From Bacteroides sp. (GTDB lineage: Bacteria; Bacteroidota; Bacteroidia; Bacteroidales; Bacteroidaceae): a stretch of DNA of 64,000 nucleotides. Under the pieces are notes generated by a model. The model was given only the letters and a program-made list of their open reading frames with translations, was not told the origin of the DNA and did no database searches. The first letter of the stretch is position 1. Every line of letters starts with the position of its first letter. Positions 54,652 to 64,000 of this stretch are shown here, in pieces. The position numbers and the translations under genes are program-made. The stretch covers positions 124,001-188,000 of the forward strand of contig JAJQFD010000042.1 of assembly GCA_021201335.1 (NCBI GenBank), read 5' to 3'.

Positions 54652-57600
54652 ATGAAAAGAAAGAAAAAGATTCTGCTGTTCCTCGTGAGTTTTTGTTGTT
54701 GCCTTCCTTTATTTGCGCAGCAAAGAGACATCCAGGGGGTTGTTTACGACAACCTGAATGACCCGTTACCGGGTGTGAACGTGTTTATTAAAAATAATTC
54801 AAACATCGGCACTATTACAGATATTGATGGCCGGTTCCAACTCAAAGCTTCCACAGGCGATATCCTGGTTTTCACGTTTGTAGGATATGAAAACCAAGAA
54901 CATACACTAACATCCCATGATAACGTCTTGACTATTCGCCTGACGGATTCCTCAGAATTTCTGGACGAAATAGTAGTAGTGGGATACGGCGTACAGAAAA
55001 AAAGTGTCATGTCTTCGGCCGTAAGCCGCATCACCAGTGATGATCTGGACAGGGGAAATCCTACCAACGTACAAAACGCGCTGAAAGGTAAAGTATCGGG
55101 TGTACAGATCACCTCCAATTCCGGTCAACCGGGTGCGGAATCGAAAATTCGTATTCGTGGTACTGGTACAGTCAATGATTCGGATCCGCTTTATATCATT
55201 GATGGTATGCCCTCGGAAAATGGAATCAACCACATCAATCCTTCGGATATTGAATCTATTGAAATCCTGAAAGATGCAGCTTCAGCAGCGATCTATGGAG
55301 CACGAGGAGGTAATGGTGTTGTATTGGTTACTACCAAGAAAGGGACCAAAGGAAAGCCTACACTTAGTTATGAGTTCACATATGGTATTCAAAATCCATC
55401 TAAAAAGATTGATTTGTTAGGAAGTGCGGACTATCAGATGCTTATGAACGAAATGGCTGTAAACACCCCGGACAGAGATCCGTATTTCCCTGAACCCTCT
55501 AATGTGAATACAGATTGGCAGAAAGTATTGAAAAATAAAAACGCACCCATTGTTAACCACAAAGTATCGTTAAGCGGTGGTGGAGAAAGTTCAACGTATT
55601 ATGCCTCTTTCGGATATGTAAAACAAGAAGGTATTTTCGCTAAAGGACACTCTGATTACGAACGTTATAATATGCGTTTAAATTATAACAACATACTGAT
55701 TGATACGAAAGAGCGTAACTGGTTAAATAAAGTAAGCCTTAATACAATTGTTCATTATACGAGAGAAGTCAGGACAGGAAACGACATTAATAACACCGAA
55801 TCTGGTGGTTTGATTTCTTCCATGAACATGCTGCCCCCCACAGAGCCAATTTATCAAACTGACCCTGAGATATTAAAGACTTATGAATCACTTTACCCCA
55901 ACCATGTGAAAGCACCAGATGGAAGAGTTTATAATATTATTGATATGAATGATGTAGTAAACCCTTTAGCCCGATTGCAGGTAGAGCATAACCAAAGAAG
56001 AATTCCCCAAACATTTGGAGGTAGCTTCAATCTGGATGCTACCTTATTACCCGGATTAACTTTCAAAACAAGTTATAGTATTGATTGGGTATTTCATTCA
56101 CTTAAAAACGTGGTTCCTGTTTACGAACTAAACAGTACAAGTAAAAACGCCAACTCAAGGGTGGATGATGAAAAGAGAGAAGCATCTAACTGGCAATGGG
56201 AAAACGTATTGTCTTACAACAAAACTTTCGGCGAACACAGCATTGGGGCATTGGTAGGTACTACTATGTCATCTTATCACTACTCCAATTTAAAAGGTAC
56301 AGATTATGATTTGCTTGTGGTGGATATTGACAAAGGATACATCGATACAGCAACTGCTGCCGAAGAAATGTCAAAAGTAGAAGGAGGTGCCAGAGACCAT
56401 CGCATTGCTTCTGTATTCGGTCGTATCAATTACAATTATGCCGAGAAATATTTATTGGAAGCCGTAATAAGACGCGATGGTTCTTCGAATTTTGGTAGGA
56501 AACATCAATATGCCACCTTCCCTTCTGTTTCCGTGGGTTGGGTATTAACACGTGAAAAGTTTATGGATAAGAGACCTTCCTGGTTAGACTTTGCCAAACT
56601 GAGATTCAGCTGGGGACAAAACGGTAATGAAAAGACGGATCCATTCCTGTTTACAAGTATGATGACCAAAAGCGGTTTGAGCGCTGTAGAAGGAGGAAAA
56701 GTATACACAGGAATGAAACCCACTGGATATCCCACAGAAGATTTGAAATGGGAAACATCAGAACAGACAGACTTCGGTATTGATCTTCGTTTCTTTAAAA
56801 ACGCATTAACCTTCTCCGCTGACTATTTCATTAAAAAGACAAAGGATATGTTACTGGAAATGCCTATTCCGATGTATTCCGGATATGGAAAGATGTGGAT
56901 CAACAAAGGAACTGTAGAGAATAAAGGAGTGGAATTTGAAGCCTCTTATAAGTTCAATATCGGTCAGGTAAAATTTAATGTAGGTGGTAACGCTTCTTAT
57001 ATAAAAAACACTGTTACTGAACAGGGAGGTGATAGGATTGGTCTCAATGAAATCGGAGGTGGTATGGGAGGACGTGTTAGCTATAGTGAAAACGGACGTC
57101 CTTTCGGATTCTACTATGGTTATGTGCACGATGGTATATTCCAGAATTGGGATGAAATTAACAGCTATGTGACTGAGACGGGAGCATTAAAGCAACCCAA
57201 TGCCGTACCTGGTGATATCCGGTTTAAAGACTTAGATGGTAAAGATGGCATCAATGGTGATGACAGAACCATGATCGGTAAACCCAATCCCGATTGGACA
57301 TACGGTTTTAACCTGAGTGGAGAATGGAAGAATTTTGATTTTAGTGTCTTCTTCCAGGGAGCTCACGGAAATGATATTTACAAATTATACAGGCGCTCTA
57401 ATGTAACAAAAGGAAACTGGGATAAATCCTGGTTGGGACGTTGGCACGGTGAAGGAACTTCCAATTGGATTCCCCGTCTTGTTGAAGGTGACAATAACAA
57501 TTATCAGGTATCCAGTTTATTTGTAGAAGATGGTTCATATATGAGGCTTAAGGTGGCTCAAATTGGGTATACATTACCCCAAAGATGGGTAAATAAAGCC

Positions 57601-57759
57601 TTTATCAAGAACTTACGTGTATTCGTACAAGGTGAAAATCTCTTTACCATTACTGACTATAGTGGATATGATCCGGAAGTGGGCACCCGCGACGGATTCG
57701 ACGGAGGAACTTATCCTCAATCACGCACCTTTACTATCGGAGCCAATATCGTATTCTAA
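54652..57759 (+). CDS. susC: SusC/RagA-family TonB-dependent outer-membrane transporter
   Basis: 1035 residues. Signal peptide (ILLFLVSFCCCLPLFA), a CarboxypepD_reg-like N-terminal domain (IQGVVYDNLNDPLPGVNVFI, GTITDIDGRFQL), then the TonB-box region EFLDEIVVVGYGVQKK. The plug has SGVQITSNSGQPGAESKIRI and PLYIIDGMPSEN, with GARGGNGVVLVTTKKG, a strong SusC hallmark. A large beta-barrel follows and closes with QSRTFTIGANIVF. It imports oligosaccharides bound by its SusD partner, using TonB-supplied energy. 23 bp to susD. Specificity is not readable from sequence. Confidence 0.97.
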   Translation: MKRKKKILLFLVSFCCCLPLFAQQRDIQGVVYDNLNDPLPGVNVFIKNNSNIGTITDIDGRFQLKASTGDILVFTFVGYENQEHTLTSHDNVLTIRLTDSSEFLDEIVVVGYGVQKKSVMSSAVSRITSDDLDRGNPTNVQNALKGKVSGVQITSNSGQPGAESKIRIRGTGTVNDSDPLYIIDGMPSENGINHINPSDIESIEILKDAASAAIYGARGGNGVVLVTTKKGTKGKPTLSYEFTYGIQNPSKKIDLLGSADYQMLMNEMAVNTPDRDPYFPEPSNVNTDWQKVLKNKNAPIVNHKVSLSGGGESSTYYASFGYVKQEGIFAKGHSDYERYNMRLNYNNILIDTKERNWLNKVSLNTIVHYTREVRTGNDINNTESGGLISSMNMLPPTEPIYQTDPEILKTYESLYPNHVKAPDGRVYNIIDMNDVVNPLARLQVEHNQRRIPQTFGGSFNLDATLLPGLTFKTSYSIDWVFHSLKNVVPVYELNSTSKNANSRVDDEKREASNWQWENVLSYNKTFGEHSIGALVGTTMSSYHYSNLKGTDYDLLVVDIDKGYIDTATAAEEMSKVEGGARDHRIASVFGRINYNYAEKYLLEAVIRRDGSSNFGRKHQYATFPSVSVGWVLTREKFMDKRPSWLDFAKLRFSWGQNGNEKTDPFLFTSMMTKSGLSAVEGGKVYTGMKPTGYPTEDLKWETSEQTDFGIDLRFFKNALTFSADYFIKKTKDMLLEMPIPMYSGYGKMWINKGTVENKGVEFEASYKFNIGQVKFNVGGNASYIKNTVTEQGGDRIGLNEIGGGMGGRVSYSENGRPFGFYYGYVHDGIFQNWDEINSYVTETGALKQPNAVPGDIRFKDLDGKDGINGDDRTMIGKPNPDWTYGFNLSGEWKNFDFSVFFQGAHGNDIYKLYRRSNVTKGNWDKSWLGRWHGEGTSNWIPRLVEGDNNNYQVSSLFVEDGSYMRLKVAQIGYTLPQRWVNKAFIKNLRVFVQGENLFTITDYSGYDPEVGTRDGFDGGTYPQSRTFTIGANIVF

Positions 57760-57782
57760 AATCAAACCAAAGTTCAATTACA

Positions 57783-59345
57783 ATGAAAAAGAAAATAACA
57801 AGTATATGGGCAATCTGCACATTGATTCTTTTCGCATCCTGTGATGATTTCTTGCAAACTAACCCAAGAACGAATGTTGCAGAAACAGAGTTCTATAAGA
57901 CCGAGAGTGAAATGATGATGGGGCTTTATGCCACAATGAACGAAGTGCAGGTTCGCATTATGGAGATTTGGTCCTACTCTTCCCTTCTATCGGATGAATC
58001 GGAAACAGGGGGAGGTATTGGCGAAGGCCAGTGGAAAACCAAATGGGACACATTTACTTATGGGTCAAGCAATTGTTTCGGCGAATGGGGATATGGTTCG
58101 TGGTGGAATGAATGGGACTATGGAGTCTTCCATGGGGTCATTTCTGCCAATATCTTATTAGATAAACTGGAAAAAAGTGACTTGAGCCCAACTTTTATCA
58201 ATGCAATAACTGCTGAAGCCCGCTTTCTTCGCGCCTTATTCTATAATTACCTTTTTATGGGCTATGAGGAGTTCCCTCTCATAAAGAAACGCTTAACGGT
58301 AGAGGAAATATATACGGTACCCAAAGGGACTCGTCAGGAAATATATGAATTTATGTTGAGTGATCTGGATGATGAAGTAACTAAATATCTGCCGGAAAGA
58401 AGTGCAACTCCTCAAGGACGTGTTTGCCGGGATGCCGCCAAACTACTTCGGGCTAAAATCATTCTTTTCCACAGAGATGAAAGCAAATATCAGCTGGCAT
58501 TAACGGACATGAAAGAAATTATCAACAGCAAAAGATACACTTTAAATCCTAATTACCTGAACCTATGGTTAAAAGCTGGAGAGTGGGGAACAGAATCCAT
58601 CTATGAAATAGGATTTGCAGGTGAAAACTCAGGGGAAGGAAACGGACTGGGAATAGCTTTGGGTGGTCGTGATATTATCGATCCGAGAAGCGCAGAACAA
58701 GGAGGCCTGATGCACGGATACGGACAAAACACAATGCCAAGTACCATTTATAATATGTTCAAAGAAGGTGATACCCGCCGGGAAGGAACTGTTATCGTAT
58801 ACGACGATGAAAAAAAGAAAGTACAGGAACTGATTACGAAAGGAGAACTTCCAGGCGGAAGCAATTTCGTTATCAGCGATAAACAGGAAAAATATGAGGG
58901 ATTGGGACATTATAAATATCACCCCAGAAAAGAAACATCTTCTTCCGTTGATCCAATAAATAATTATTTCTTTTCTTACCGCTTTTACCGGTATGCCGAT
59001 GTATTGCTTCTCGCAGTTGAACTAGAAGCGCGTATTTCAGGTACAATAAGTACAGAAGCGCAGGGATGGTTTAATCAAATCAGAGATCGTGCATTCCAAA
59101 ACCAGGACAACCGAATTGAACTAACAGGAAAAAGCAAAGAAGAAATACTGGATATCATCTTCAAAGAAAGAGGTTATGAGTTTATTGACGAAATGCAACG
59201 CTGGTTCGACATTATGCGTTTTGACAAAGGAACGGAGATATTAGCCAATAAAGGATGGACAGAAAAGTTCAGATACTTCCCACTAGACCAAACAGAAATG
59301 GACCGGGCTAGAGGTAACTTAACACAAAATCCGGGTTGGAAATAA
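57783..59345 (+). CDS. susD: SusD/RagB-family glycan-binding lipoprotein
   Basis: 520 residues. Lipoprotein signal with lipobox LFASC (Cys20), followed by DDFLQTNPRTNVAETEFYKT, the typical SusD start. Tetratricopeptide-like helices and the closing ERGYEFIDEMQRWFDIMRFD with TQNPGWK are characteristic. It forms the lid on the SusC barrel and captures the glycan at the cell surface. Several Trp-rich loops (EWGYGSWWNEWDYG) could form the sugar platform. No obvious calcium-binding motif. Downstream gap to the next gene is 129 bp. Confidence 0.97.
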   Translation: MKKKITSIWAICTLILFASCDDFLQTNPRTNVAETEFYKTESEMMMGLYATMNEVQVRIMEIWSYSSLLSDESETGGGIGEGQWKTKWDTFTYGSSNCFGEWGYGSWWNEWDYGVFHGVISANILLDKLEKSDLSPTFINAITAEARFLRALFYNYLFMGYEEFPLIKKRLTVEEIYTVPKGTRQEIYEFMLSDLDDEVTKYLPERSATPQGRVCRDAAKLLRAKIILFHRDESKYQLALTDMKEIINSKRYTLNPNYLNLWLKAGEWGTESIYEIGFAGENSGEGNGLGIALGGRDIIDPRSAEQGGLMHGYGQNTMPSTIYNMFKEGDTRREGTVIVYDDEKKKVQELITKGELPGGSNFVISDKQEKYEGLGHYKYHPRKETSSSVDPINNYFFSYRFYRYADVLLLAVELEARISGTISTEAQGWFNQIRDRAFQNQDNRIELTGKSKEEILDIIFKERGYEFIDEMQRWFDIMRFDKGTEILANKGWTEKFRYFPLDQTEMDRARGNLTQNPGWK

Positions 59346-59474
59346 TCAACCTATAACAAGGTATTTATACAGGATAGTTGTCGAAAGATTTTCCCGAAGC
59401 AATCTATTCTGTATATTTACCTGTTTGAAATAGGTATTGAAGTATTTATTCTAAATATTAAAAAGAAGAAATCC

Positions 59475-60266
59475 ATGAAAAAGTTAACTGGTCTGTTGGT
59501 ATTACTCCTTTTCCTGACAGGTTGTCACACAAAAACATCTAAAAAAAATACGGATCAATCTACGAAAAATCCTCTTCATGTATTGGTTCTTACGGAAAGA
59601 GGCGGACAACATGGAGGCTTCACCAATGCCGGACTTCAATGGCTGGAAAAGGAAAGCAAGTCTTTGAACTTTCAGTTTACGGAAATCAATAATACGGATT
59701 CTATCAATGAAGCCTGGCTTTCACGATTCGGATTGATTATTCAATTGGATTACCCTCCTTATATGTGGACACCGGAAGCTGAAAAAGCTTTTATCCGTTA
59801 CATTGACGAAGGACTGGGAAGCTGGATAGGTTTCCACCATGCAACACTCTTAGGGGAGTTTGACGGCTATCCGATGTGGCAGTGGTTTTCTGAACTTATG
59901 GGTGATATCCGTTTTGAAAATTACATTGCACCACTGGCAGACGGTACCGTTTATGTGGAAGATAAAGAACATCCGGTGATGAAAGGATTGAATGAATCAT
60001 TTGTTATCCCGGATGATGAATGGTACACCTTCAATAAAAATCCCCGCCCGAACGTACATGTATTGGCAAGTGTAGATGAATCCAGTTATCAACCTGCATC
60101 TGAAATAAAAATGGGAGATCATCCGGCTGTGTGGACAAATCCATCAAAGAAGGCCCGGAATGTTTATTTCCTTATGGGACATAGTGCGAAACTTTATGAG
60201 AATGAACCGTTTTTGCAAATGTTCCGCAATGCCATACGGTGGGGACTTAAAATGGATAAAAAATGA
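59475..60266 (+). CDS. ThuA-domain lipoprotein (2)
   Basis: 263 residues. Lipobox FLTGC (Cys17). ThuA blocks: VLVLTERGGQHGGFTNAGLQ, LIIQLDYPPYMWTPEAEKAF, GSWIGFHHATLLGEFDGYPM and the end HPAVWTNPSKKARNVYFLMG. It lies directly behind SusD and overlaps the next ThuA gene by 4 bp, so both are made together. Being lipid-anchored, it may act on material at the outer membrane before import, unlike the signal-peptide-only paralogue at 53242. Confidence 0.87.
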   Translation: MKKLTGLLVLLLFLTGCHTKTSKKNTDQSTKNPLHVLVLTERGGQHGGFTNAGLQWLEKESKSLNFQFTEINNTDSINEAWLSRFGLIIQLDYPPYMWTPEAEKAFIRYIDEGLGSWIGFHHATLLGEFDGYPMWQWFSELMGDIRFENYIAPLADGTVYVEDKEHPVMKGLNESFVIPDDEWYTFNKNPRPNVHVLASVDESSYQPASEIKMGDHPAVWTNPSKKARNVYFLMGHSAKLYENEPFLQMFRNAIRWGLKMDKK

Positions 60267-61087
60267 TACATAAACAAATTATACGACTTGCCTGCATCTT
60301 TTTATGTGCAGGCTTTTGTATTCCTTCAGGTTGGGCACAGACTTCGGAAGGATACCCAGCCAATTATGCGAAAGAACCTCGATTCAAAGCTCTGGTTTAT
60401 TATACATCTCATGCTGAACAGGCCCATGTAGACTTTTCTTTGCAAGCAGTTGACTTTTTCAAACGCCTCAACTACGGAAACGGATTTATTCTCGACATTA
60501 CAACCGACTTCGCTCAATATCCTTACGAGAAATTGAAAGAATATGAGATCGTTGTTATGCTGGATGGTTATCCCAATACGCTGAAAGAACGGAAAGCTTT
60601 TGAGCAATATATGGAAAACGGCGGTGGATGGATGGGTTTTCATGTATCGGCCTACAATGATAAAAACACCAGCTGGCCTTGGCTGGTGCAATTCCTCGGT
60701 GGCGGAGTCTTCTATTGCAATAATTGGCCTCCCCAACCGGTAAAGGTCACTGTCGATAATCCCGATCATCCGATCACTAAGAATCTCCCTTCTTCTTTTA
60801 TTGTACCTGAAAGCGAATGGTATCAGTGGAATCCCAGTCCAAGAGAGAATGAGAACGTGGAAGTATTACTTAGCATTTCGCCGGATAATTATCCGCTGGG
60901 AATTAAAGATGTAATCAACTTCGGGGATTTCCCCATCGTATGGACGAACAAAAAATACCGGATGATCTATTTAAATATGGGTCACGGGGATGATGAGTTC
61001 AGTGATGCGACACAAAAACTTCTTTTTATCAATGCATTCCGCTGGGTGCTCAGTACGGATAAGAAAGGTGATCCTTTCCAAAAATAA
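60263..61087 (+). CDS. Secreted ThuA-domain protein (3)
   Basis: 274 residues with signal peptide (IIRLACIFLCAGFCIPSGWA). Blocks parallel the previous protein: ALVYYTSHAEQAHVDFSLQA, YEIVVMLDGYPNTLKERKAF, GWMGFHVSAYNDKNTSWPWL and FPIVWTNKKYRMIYLNMGHG. It is clearly a diverged paralogue of gene 59475-60266. GH9 follows 6 bp later, so it forms part of the same transcript. Reaction unknown. Confidence 0.87.
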   Translation: MIHKQIIRLACIFLCAGFCIPSGWAQTSEGYPANYAKEPRFKALVYYTSHAEQAHVDFSLQAVDFFKRLNYGNGFILDITTDFAQYPYEKLKEYEIVVMLDGYPNTLKERKAFEQYMENGGGWMGFHVSAYNDKNTSWPWLVQFLGGGVFYCNNWPPQPVKVTVDNPDHPITKNLPSSFIVPESEWYQWNPSPRENENVEVLLSISPDNYPLGIKDVINFGDFPIVWTNKKYRMIYLNMGHGDDEFSDATQKLLFINAFRWVLSTDKKGDPFQK

Positions 61088-61093
61088 ACAGGT

Positions 61094-63562
61094 ATGAAGA
61101 AAAAAATACAACTCCTTTCTTTCTTACTGGCAAGTTCCTGTATTACTGCTGTATCTCAGGTACGGTTGACAAGCGATCCACAGTTGGAACAGGAAATTAT
61201 CCGGACCGGACTTATTCATAGTCCTTTACCACTGGATCAATCCCGTTCTTATGAGACTAACGGGTTGAAAAAGAAAGTGCTCCACCGTGAAACACTTTCC
61301 AGCGGAGAAAATGTAAATGATTGGAAAGCCAAAGGCTTGGGTATATTGACCCGCTCTATGGAACAAACGAAATCCGGTAAAGGAAGCCTTCGTCTCTCCT
61401 ATCCGACTTTTACTGGAAAACGAATACAAGGATCACCATCAGATCCGGATTATGGTACTTACACCGGAGCAGGTATACAGTTTCATCCGGAAGGATCCAA
61501 CTGGGAAAAGTTCAATCGGATTGTCTTTTATATCTATCCTGATTGTGAAGGAGCACGTGTGGTAAATCTTGATTTATCCATTCAGAATGAATCTTCCGAT
61601 AAACCGGGTTACAACCGTCAGTCAGGAGGACATCTGGTGAACCTGGTAAATAAACAATGGAATAAGTGTTTCCTTGATATTGATGAGTATCAACGCGACA
61701 ACATCGTACATCTGGCCTTCAGTGCTTCCGGAAAAGGGAAAGACCGCACTACAGGTGATTCGCTTATTTATTACATTGATCAAATTGAATTGCAGCAAAT
61801 CGAAGATCCGGATATAGTCAGTGGATGGCTGCCGGGTGAAAACCGACTGGTTTATTCCACCACCGGCTATATGCTCAACGGTCCGAAAACAGCTATTCTC
61901 AATATGCCTGCTTCCCAACATCAAAATCGTTTTGAACTTCTGAATGCAGAATCGGATAAAACCGTTTACATCGGTGAGATTAAGGAAGAGGAAACATCCA
62001 TAGGTACATTTCATACCGTGGACTTCAGTTCCGTGAATCTGGAAGGAAACTTTAAACTAAAAGCAGGCAACTTGGAGACACCTTCATTCCGTATCGGAAA
62101 TAACATCTGGGATAACTCCCTCTGGCGGGTATTAAATTATATCTTCTGTCAGCGATGTGGCCATCCGGTTCCAGGAATTCATGGTACCTGTCATACAGAT
62201 CTCTGTGCCGTACACAACGGACAGAAAATCTCTTATGCCGGGGGATGGCACGATGCGGGTGATCTTTCTCAACAGACTTTGCAAACCGGAGATGTCACTT
62301 ATGCCTTGCTAGAAGCTTATAATAAGCTGAAAGATAAAAACGAAATGCTAGCTGCCCGTTTGCTTGAAGAAGCAGAGTGGGGATTAGAATTTATGCTCCG
62401 TACCCGCTTTGGTGATGGATACCGGGCAAGCAGTGTCGGCCTGTTGATCTGGCTGGATGGCATTTTCAATACATACGACGACATCAACTCTGTACGGGTA
62501 CAGAATCTGGCTTTCGATAATTTCCTCCATGCCGGATATGAAGCGTATGCCGCGATGACAATCGACCGGGACCCCCGTTTGCAGGAACATCTGACCCGCA
62601 TAGCCAAAGAAGATTTTGAGTTTGCCCTGCAACGACACGAGAAAGTGGGTTACGGAGAATTCCTTCATTTCTATGAGCACAGCTACAATACTTCTGAGAG
62701 CCAATATATGGCGACTGTCTCCTGGGCTGCAAGTATGCTATTTAAACTTACAAAAGAACAAAAGTATGCTGACCTGGCTGCTGAGTACATTCAACTCACA
62801 CTGGATTGTCAGCGCCAAGAGCCTCTCAAAGATAAAGACAAAACGCGCGGTTTCTTTTACCGTGACCGTTCCCGTCAATCCATTGTTCATTACATACATC
62901 AATCACGTGAACAAGTTTATATGCAGGCTATGACGCTGCTTTGCGAAACACAGCCCAATCATCCGGACTATTCGAAATGGGAAAACTCCATCCGCTTATA
63001 CGGGGATTATCTGAAAGGACTCATCAAATATACCGCTCCTTACGGCATGTTGCCCAGTGGTGTTTATCACGTTGACGAACACCGGGATTCTACCAGTTTT
63101 TACCGCTTACATCTTTTTCCACCTGAAAATGCAGATGAATTATACCAGGAGCAAGTGAAGAAAGGAGTTAAACTGGATAAAGAACACTACCTGAAACGGT
63201 TCCCCGTTTGGTTCAGTATTTTCAATGGAAACAGCGCCATTCATCTTTCCACAGGTAAAGCTGCTGCCTTATGTGGCAAATTCCTGAAGGATGAGGAATT
63301 ACTTCAAATAGGTCGCGAACAACTTTACTGGACAGTTGGTAAAAACCCATTCGGACAATCACTCATTTATGGAGAGGGTTACAATTATCCACAAATGGAC
63401 AGTTTTTCTTCGGGCGAAATAACCGGTGAAATGCCGGTAGGAATTCGGAGTCTGAGAAACGAAGATATACCTTACTGGCCGCAAACTAATACAGCTTGTT
63501 ACAAAGAAGTATGGGTAACAACCGCCGGAAAGTGGTTGTTACTGGCAACCGAATATCAATGA
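61094..63562 (+). CDS. GH9-family glycoside hydrolase with N-terminal accessory domains
   Basis: 822 residues with signal peptide (IQLLSFLLASSCITAVSQ). Residues about 60-240 form a beta-sandwich resembling a CBM (SGKGSLRLSYP, IVFYIYPDCEGARVVNLDLS), 255-335 an Ig-like CelD_N domain, and 345-822 the GH9 (alpha/alpha)6 barrel. Catalytic residues: nucleophilic-water base in YAGGWHDAGDLS (Asp387 and Asp390) and acid Glu805 in CYKEVWVTTAG. NPFGQSLIYGEGYN is another GH9 signature. GH9 is mostly endoglucanase but includes exo-glucosaminidases in chitin-utilising bacteria. Next to ROK, NagB-like and acetyltransferase genes, an amino-sugar substrate is a real option; beta-glucan is the alternative. Confidence 0.9.
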   Translation: MKKKIQLLSFLLASSCITAVSQVRLTSDPQLEQEIIRTGLIHSPLPLDQSRSYETNGLKKKVLHRETLSSGENVNDWKAKGLGILTRSMEQTKSGKGSLRLSYPTFTGKRIQGSPSDPDYGTYTGAGIQFHPEGSNWEKFNRIVFYIYPDCEGARVVNLDLSIQNESSDKPGYNRQSGGHLVNLVNKQWNKCFLDIDEYQRDNIVHLAFSASGKGKDRTTGDSLIYYIDQIELQQIEDPDIVSGWLPGENRLVYSTTGYMLNGPKTAILNMPASQHQNRFELLNAESDKTVYIGEIKEEETSIGTFHTVDFSSVNLEGNFKLKAGNLETPSFRIGNNIWDNSLWRVLNYIFCQRCGHPVPGIHGTCHTDLCAVHNGQKISYAGGWHDAGDLSQQTLQTGDVTYALLEAYNKLKDKNEMLAARLLEEAEWGLEFMLRTRFGDGYRASSVGLLIWLDGIFNTYDDINSVRVQNLAFDNFLHAGYEAYAAMTIDRDPRLQEHLTRIAKEDFEFALQRHEKVGYGEFLHFYEHSYNTSESQYMATVSWAASMLFKLTKEQKYADLAAEYIQLTLDCQRQEPLKDKDKTRGFFYRDRSRQSIVHYIHQSREQVYMQAMTLLCETQPNHPDYSKWENSIRLYGDYLKGLIKYTAPYGMLPSGVYHVDEHRDSTSFYRLHLFPPENADELYQEQVKKGVKLDKEHYLKRFPVWFSIFNGNSAIHLSTGKAAALCGKFLKDEELLQIGREQLYWTVGKNPFGQSLIYGEGYNYPQMDSFSSGEITGEMPVGIRSLRNEDIPYWPQTNTACYKEVWVTTAGKWLLLATEYQ

Positions 63563-63621
63563 TCTTTATCACAGACAACCTATATTAGATTGAATTGAAC
63601 AACCTTTTAAACGCTAAACTT

Positions 63622-64000
63622 ATGGATCAACCAGCTACCGATTTTACTCAACGCAATCAGGCGATTGATATCCTGCGCGCACTCACTATGTTACTTATGA
63701 TCTTTGTCAACGACCTCGTATCAATTTCCGGATATCCCGAATGGCTTGGACATGCGAAGGTCCATCAGGATATGCTGGGATTGGCAGATATTGTCTTTCC
63801 CTGCTTTCTTTTTGCAGTAGGTATGTCCATTCCTTTCGCCATTGAAAGTCGTTTTGCCAAAGGTTACTCAGGTGTCAGCACGGTTGCCCATATATTAATC
63901 CGTACACTTGCATTATTGCTAATGGGGGTATTTATTGCCAACTCAGAATCCGGTGTATCTGCTGAAAGCGGATTATCAGTAGCTAGTTACCGCATCTTGA
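63622..64000 (+). CDS. HGSNAT/DUF5009-type membrane acetyltransferase-like protein, 3' partial
   Basis: The gene starts at ATG 63622 and runs out of the window after 126 codons. The sequence opens with QRNQAIDILRALTMLLMIFV, the conserved first helix of the heparan-alpha-glucosaminide N-acetyltransferase/YeiB-like family. It continues with ADIVFPCFLFAVGMSIPFAI and LIRTLALLLMGVFIANS. The human relative N-acetylates terminal glucosamine using acetyl-CoA across a membrane; bacterial members in PULs are uncharacterised in detail. It follows GH9 by 59 bp, supporting an amino-sugar theme. Confidence 0.85.
   Translation, partial: MDQPATDFTQRNQAIDILRALTMLLMIFVNDLVSISGYPEWLGHAKVHQDMLGLADIVFPCFLFAVGMSIPFAIESRFAKGYSGVSTVAHILIRTLALLLMGVFIANSESGVSAESGLSVASYRIL

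Noticed and set aside
1..64000. tRNA, rRNA or transposase genes
   Set aside because: None recognised on either strand; the only mobile-element-like traces are the REP-like hairpins.

Overview
The window looks like chromosomal DNA from a member of the Bacteroidales. The evidence is a SusC/SusD pair, a hybrid two-component system (HTCS) regulator, a UpxY-type NusG paralogue heading a surface-polysaccharide locus, signal peptides and lipoboxes of Bacteroidetes type, weak Shine-Dalgarno sites, and several TAnnTTTG (-7) promoter elements. I cannot name the genus from sequence alone.

Layout. (1) 1-4634: tail of a plant-glycan utilisation cluster with a GH28 enzyme (5' end outside the window), a secreted CBM9-like protein and a GH115 alpha-glucuronidase. 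(2) 5117-26032: a surface-polysaccharide operon of about 21 kb. It runs: promoter and leader hairpin, upxY, an intrinsic terminator, a PglF-like dehydratase, Wzx flippase, a PP-loop protein, a pyruvyltransferase, glycosyltransferases, an O-acyltransferase, an EpsG-type Wzy polymerase, PglC/PglD/PglE-like enzymes, Wza and Wzc. PglF, PglE, PglD and PglC together predict a chain started on N,N'-diacetylbacillosamine. Bases 8000-20450 are much more AT-rich than the flanks, as in exchangeable capsule or O-antigen gene blocks. (3) 26077-35435: two tandem paralogous copies of a five-gene cassette (YjbH-like N half, YjbH-like C half, lipoprotein, small beta-barrel, HAD phosphatase). A strong terminator and an inverted pair of REP-like elements separate the copies. 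Copy A directly follows wzc, a setting that recalls the E. coli group 4 capsule operon, where the YjbH homologue GfcD is encoded with Wza and Wzc. (4) 35512-45152: mixed genes (SDR, MaoC hydratase, glycerate kinase, lipoprotein, outer-membrane protein, SPL-type radical SAM enzyme, DUF2007 protein, POT-type transporter). (5) 45472-64000: a second polysaccharide utilisation locus with an HTCS, ROK kinase, GlcN6P deaminase, FHS/FucP-type sugar permease, three ThuA proteins, SusC/SusD, GH9 and the start of an HGSNAT-like acetyltransferase. This set fits uptake and breakdown of a glucosamine-containing glycan.

Data-quality warning. Eleven genes are split by about twelve frame changes. Most sit in homopolymers of 7-8 bases, the rest in AT-dinucleotide or AT-rich tracts. 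Protein similarity continues on both sides of every break and there are no isolated nonsense mutations. I annotate these as single full-length genes carrying a probable assembly indel, while noting that slipped-strand phase variation is an alternative for the capsule genes. I saw no rRNA, tRNA, CRISPR array or insertion-sequence transposase.
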